The translations under genes and the position numbers were made by a program. From Opitutia bacterium UBA4654 (lineage in GTDB: Bacteria > Verrucomicrobiota > Verrucomicrobiia > Opitutales > Intestinicryptomonadaceae), in assembly GCA_002405555.1 (NCBI GenBank), contig DHMA01000145.1:1-7221 (forward strand): 7,221 nucleotides of DNA, written 5' to 3'. Under the pieces are notes generated by a model, which ran no database searches, was not told where the DNA came from, and saw only the letters and a list, made by a program, of their open reading frames with translations. The first letter of the stretch is position 1; each line of letters opens with the position of its first letter. Shown here one piece after another: positions 5,307 through 7,221 of this stretch.

Positions 5307-5935
5307 TGTTTTTTGTCTTTTAAAATTTCGAATATCGCGTAGCCCGCCAGCAGGTTCGGCAGGATAGCGCAGGGCGTCTCCCAGTCTCCTCGCAGAAAGT
5401 GGGAACGCGCAATGGTAATATCGTTTTCTTTGCAGAACTCCTTAAACGAATTTATGGAAATGGGGTTCATGGGGCGGGCGGTGTCCCACCTTTCGGGGAA
5501 GACGTCGTTTACTATGCGCGAGCCTGTGAGCGCCATGCAGAGCCTGTTCCGCCAGTAGGCGTGGTTGACGAAGCCCACGGCGACGCGCCTGCCAACCCTC
5601 AGCGCCTCGAACACTACTTCCCTCGCGTTTTCGAGTTCGGGGAGCGTGCGCGAGCAGATAATCCAGTCGAAAGAGTCGTCGTCAAAGGCGGAGAGCAAGT
5701 CCATTATGTCTCCGTGGTAGGCGTTGACGCCGCGCTTAATTGCGCGCGAGATTTTGTCGAAATCCGAATCGACCCCGACGCCGTAGATGTTCTTTTTCCG
5801 CGCAAGTTCGCTCAGCAGAATTCCCCTGCCGCAGCCGAGGTCGAGCACGCGTTCGCCGTCGGCAATCCATTCGCCGATTGCTTTAAGCTCTATCTTGCGC
5901 TTCGAGAGCGATTTTGTGTTCTTATTCTCCGACAT
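5303..5935 (-). CDS. metW: Methionine biosynthesis protein MetW
   Basis: MetW is a small class I methyltransferase-fold protein that works with MetX in methionine synthesis; its chemistry is not well settled. The 210-residue product has SAM-binding motif I, VLDLGCGRG (30-38), the acidic post-motif Asp56 in YGVGVDSD, DDDSFDWIICSRTL (85-98, matching the family's D-x-SFD-x-VI-x-S-x-TL), and LRVGRRVAVGFVNHAYWRNRL (112-132), which matches the family's LRVGRR...F-x-N-x-x-x-W-x-x-R. The PERWDTARPMNPISINSF stretch (147-164) corresponds to the usual P-x-x-W-x-DTPN-x-H region but is altered: the PN-x-H is missing. The length is close to the family norm of about 200. The ATG at 5935 lies inside the end of metX (14-nt overlap, different frame), and the stop overlaps the clpP start, so three genes are tightly coupled. 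A generic methyltransferase is the alternative, but the position directly after metX makes MetW very likely. Confidence 0.9.
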   Translation of the reverse strand: MSENKNTKSLSKRKIELKAIGEWIADGERVLDLGCGRGILLSELARKKNIYGVGVDSDFDKISRAIKRGVNAYHGDIMDLLSAFDDDSFDWIICSRTLPELENAREVVFEALRVGRRVAVGFVNHAYWRNRLCMALTGSRIVNDVFPERWDTARPMNPISINSFKEFCKENDITIARSHFLRGDWETPCAILPNLLAGYAIFEILKDKKQ

Positions 5936-7085
5936 TCAAAAACGATTCCACCAAGTTGTAAAGTTTGGGCGAGTGAATCAGGAACGAGTCGTGCCCCAAG
6001 TCGCTCTTGATTTCCGCGTAGGACGCCGTTTTGCCTATGCGCAGCAATGCCTTGACTATCTCGCGGTTCTGTTTCGGCGGGAAGAGCCAGTCGGACGTGA
6101 AGCCCACAACGAGCGTCCGCGCCTCGACGTTTTTAAACGCCGCCTCCAAGCTTCCGCCGTTCGTGCGCAGGTCGAAGAGGTCGAGGGCGCGGGTGAAGTA
6201 GAGGTATGTGTTTGCGTCGAATCTGTTGACGAAGCTCTGCCCCTGATAGTGCAGGTAGTTTTCTATCTCGAAAGACGGCTTGAAAATTTCGTCGCCCGCG
6301 ATTTTTTTGTGCTCGCGCCCGAATTTGTCGTCAAGCCCCTTGTCGGAAAGGTAGGTGATGTGCGCCATCATGCGGGCGATTCCAAGCCCGACGCTGGGCA
6401 CGCGGGCAAGCTCGTAGTTGCCGCCGTTCCAGACGGGGTCCTGCATAATCGCCGAGCGTCCGACTTCGTTGAAGGCTATCGCCTGCGCGTTTTGGCGCGA
6501 TGTCGTTGCGAGGGCGCAGATTTTTTCCATGCGGTCGGGGAAGTCAATCGCCCATTGGAGCGTTTGCATGCCGCCCATCGAGCCGCCGATAATCATTGCG
6601 AGCTTTTTTATGCCCAAGTGCGACACAAGCCGCTCCTCCACCGCGACCATGTCGCGGATTGTGATTGCGGGGAATGTGAGGTTGTAGCGTTCGCCCGTTT
6701 TGGGGTTTACGGACGACGGCCCCGTCGTGCCGCGGCAGCCGCCTATGCAGTTCGAGCAGATTATGAAATATTTGTTTGTGTCGAGCGGTTTTTCGGGACC
6801 TATGATGTTGTTCCACCAGCCCGATTTTCTGTCGAGCAGCGAATAGACGCCCGCGCAGTGGTGGTCTCCCGTGAGCGCGTGGCACACGAGAATCGCGTTC
6901 GACTTGTCCTCGTTGAGTCTGCCGTAGGTTTCGTAGCGGACGTTGAACGAGTCGAGGCGGCCGCCCAGCTCGAAGTCGAGCGGGGTGTCGCAAAAGAAGT
7001 CGGCGCATTCGACAATACCGACGTCGCCGCCGTATTTTTCCCGATGAATGCCTGTGTCGGAGTCGTTCATATTATTGCCATACAT
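5922..7085 (-). CDS. metX: Homoserine O-acyltransferase MetX
   Basis: MetX transfers an acyl group, usually acetyl from acetyl-CoA, to the hydroxyl of L-homoserine, the committed step of methionine synthesis in the cytoplasm. The 387-residue product has the alpha/beta-hydrolase pattern of the family: AILVCHALTGDHHCAG (64-79), GGCRGTTGPSSVNP (115-128), the nucleophile elbow GGSMGGMQ with Ser169 (167-174), then TSDWLFPP with Asp332 (330-337) and DLGHDSFL with His365 (362-369), giving the Ser-Asp-His triad. Many MetX-type enzymes paired with MetW use succinyl-CoA, so the acyl donor cannot be decided here. The ATG at 7085 is the longest start; GGAAG lies only one base before it, so initiation at the second ATG (7070, residue 6) is also possible, though less favoured. 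It heads the metX-metW-clpP-PepSY-like operon. I see no SAM riboswitch in the 136 bases upstream. Confidence 0.95.
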   Translation of the reverse strand: MYGNNMNDSDTGIHREKYGGDVGIVECADFFCDTPLDFELGGRLDSFNVRYETYGRLNEDKSNAILVCHALTGDHHCAGVYSLLDRKSGWWNNIIGPEKPLDTNKYFIICSNCIGGCRGTTGPSSVNPKTGERYNLTFPAITIRDMVAVEERLVSHLGIKKLAMIIGGSMGGMQTLQWAIDFPDRMEKICALATTSRQNAQAIAFNEVGRSAIMQDPVWNGGNYELARVPSVGLGIARMMAHITYLSDKGLDDKFGREHKKIAGDEIFKPSFEIENYLHYQGQSFVNRFDANTYLYFTRALDLFDLRTNGGSLEAAFKNVEARTLVVGFTSDWLFPPKQNREIVKALLRIGKTASYAEIKSDLGHDSFLIHSPKLYNLVESFLNVGE

Positions 7086-7127
7086 ACTTCCGATTTTTTC
7101 GAAAGCTTCAACACTTATTTATCGACA

Positions 7128-7220
7128 TTATTGGGAGAATTCGAGTTCCGCCGCAAGCCGCGTTCCGAATCCGCCTTGTTCCGCAGTGGGGGCGGCTTGC
7201 ATTTTCTTCAACTTGCGGCA
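7128..7220 (-). CDS. Possible C-terminal end of an unidentified gene
   Basis: On the minus strand an open frame enters from the window edge and gives 30 residues ending AAPTAEQGGFGTRLAAELEFSQ before a TAA at 7128-7130. Its codons (GCC, GCG, GAA, GGC) match the neighbouring genes. It would stop 42 bp before metX and could be the gene upstream of it. It does not resemble the C-terminus of MetY, the usual neighbour. The piece is too short to identify and other frames across it are also open, so it may be chance. Confidence 0.28.
   Translation of the reverse strand, partial: CRKLKKMQAAPTAEQGGFGTRLAAELEFSQ
7153..7200. repeat. 9-bp inverted repeat upstream of metX
   Basis: GCAAGCCGC (7153-7161) is the exact reverse complement of GCGGCTTGC (7192-7200), with a 30-nt loop. 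It overlaps the possible C-terminal coding end at the window edge. It could be a structure in the metX leader or chance in GC-rich sequence. Confidence 0.3.
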
Positions 7221-7221
7221 C

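Noticed and set aside
5399..6010. Plus-strand open frame of 203 codons across metW and metX
   Set aside because: It is antisense to both metW and metX, and its sequence is low-complexity.
7086..7221. SAM riboswitch before metX
   Set aside because: I looked for SAM-I and SAM-II type cores on the minus strand and saw none; only a 9-bp inverted repeat with a 30-nt loop is present.

Overview
The window looks like a chromosomal stretch of a moderately GC-rich bacterium, most plausibly of the Verrucomicrobiota (or a neighbouring PVC/Bacteroidota-type lineage). The hints are a secreted multi-Ig-domain protein with a beta-rich C-terminal repeat, a PepSY-like secreted protein of the kind common in Bacteroidota and Verrucomicrobiota, a metX-metW pair, generally weak Shine-Dalgarno sequences, and heavy use of GCC/GCG/GGC codons. 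This lineage call is inferred from protein style only.

Left part, plus strand (1-782): the C-terminal two-thirds of SmpB (trans-translation) is followed, with an ATGA start/stop overlap, by TrmL, a SPOUT 2'-O-methyltransferase acting on the tRNA wobble base. A strongly pyrimidine-rich non-coding spacer with a degenerate 20-nt tandem repeat follows (783-1041). A small three-helix membrane protein on the minus strand (1042-1377) converges on it.

Middle (1378-4091): a 293-bp divergent intergenic region carries two perfect copies of a 17-nt sequence, one near the putative promoter of each flanking gene. Then comes a 789-residue exported protein with about five Ig-like domains and a two-copy beta-rich C-terminal module, ended by a strong intrinsic terminator. 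The last part of this gene has visibly different codon use.

Right part, minus strand (4192-7220): a compact operon reads metX - metW - clpP - PepSY-like gene, closed by a strong terminator at 4200-4227. MetX activates homoserine for methionine synthesis and MetW is its usual partner. A divergent ClpP paralogue with an intact Ser-His-Asp triad is translationally coupled to metW, and the last gene encodes a small exported protein with two PepSY-like repeats. A possible C-terminal end of another gene lies upstream of metX at the window edge.

The intergenic regions share sequence. Three terminators, two of them strong, are followed by T-run-GCG-(C/T)CC, and a 21-nt GC-rich element recurs downstream of two of them. 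I see no tRNA, rRNA, CRISPR array, transposase or phage gene. No complete novel system stands out; the most unusual items are the dispersed intergenic elements, the operon linking methionine acylation to a divergent ClpP, and the composition shift in the Ig protein.
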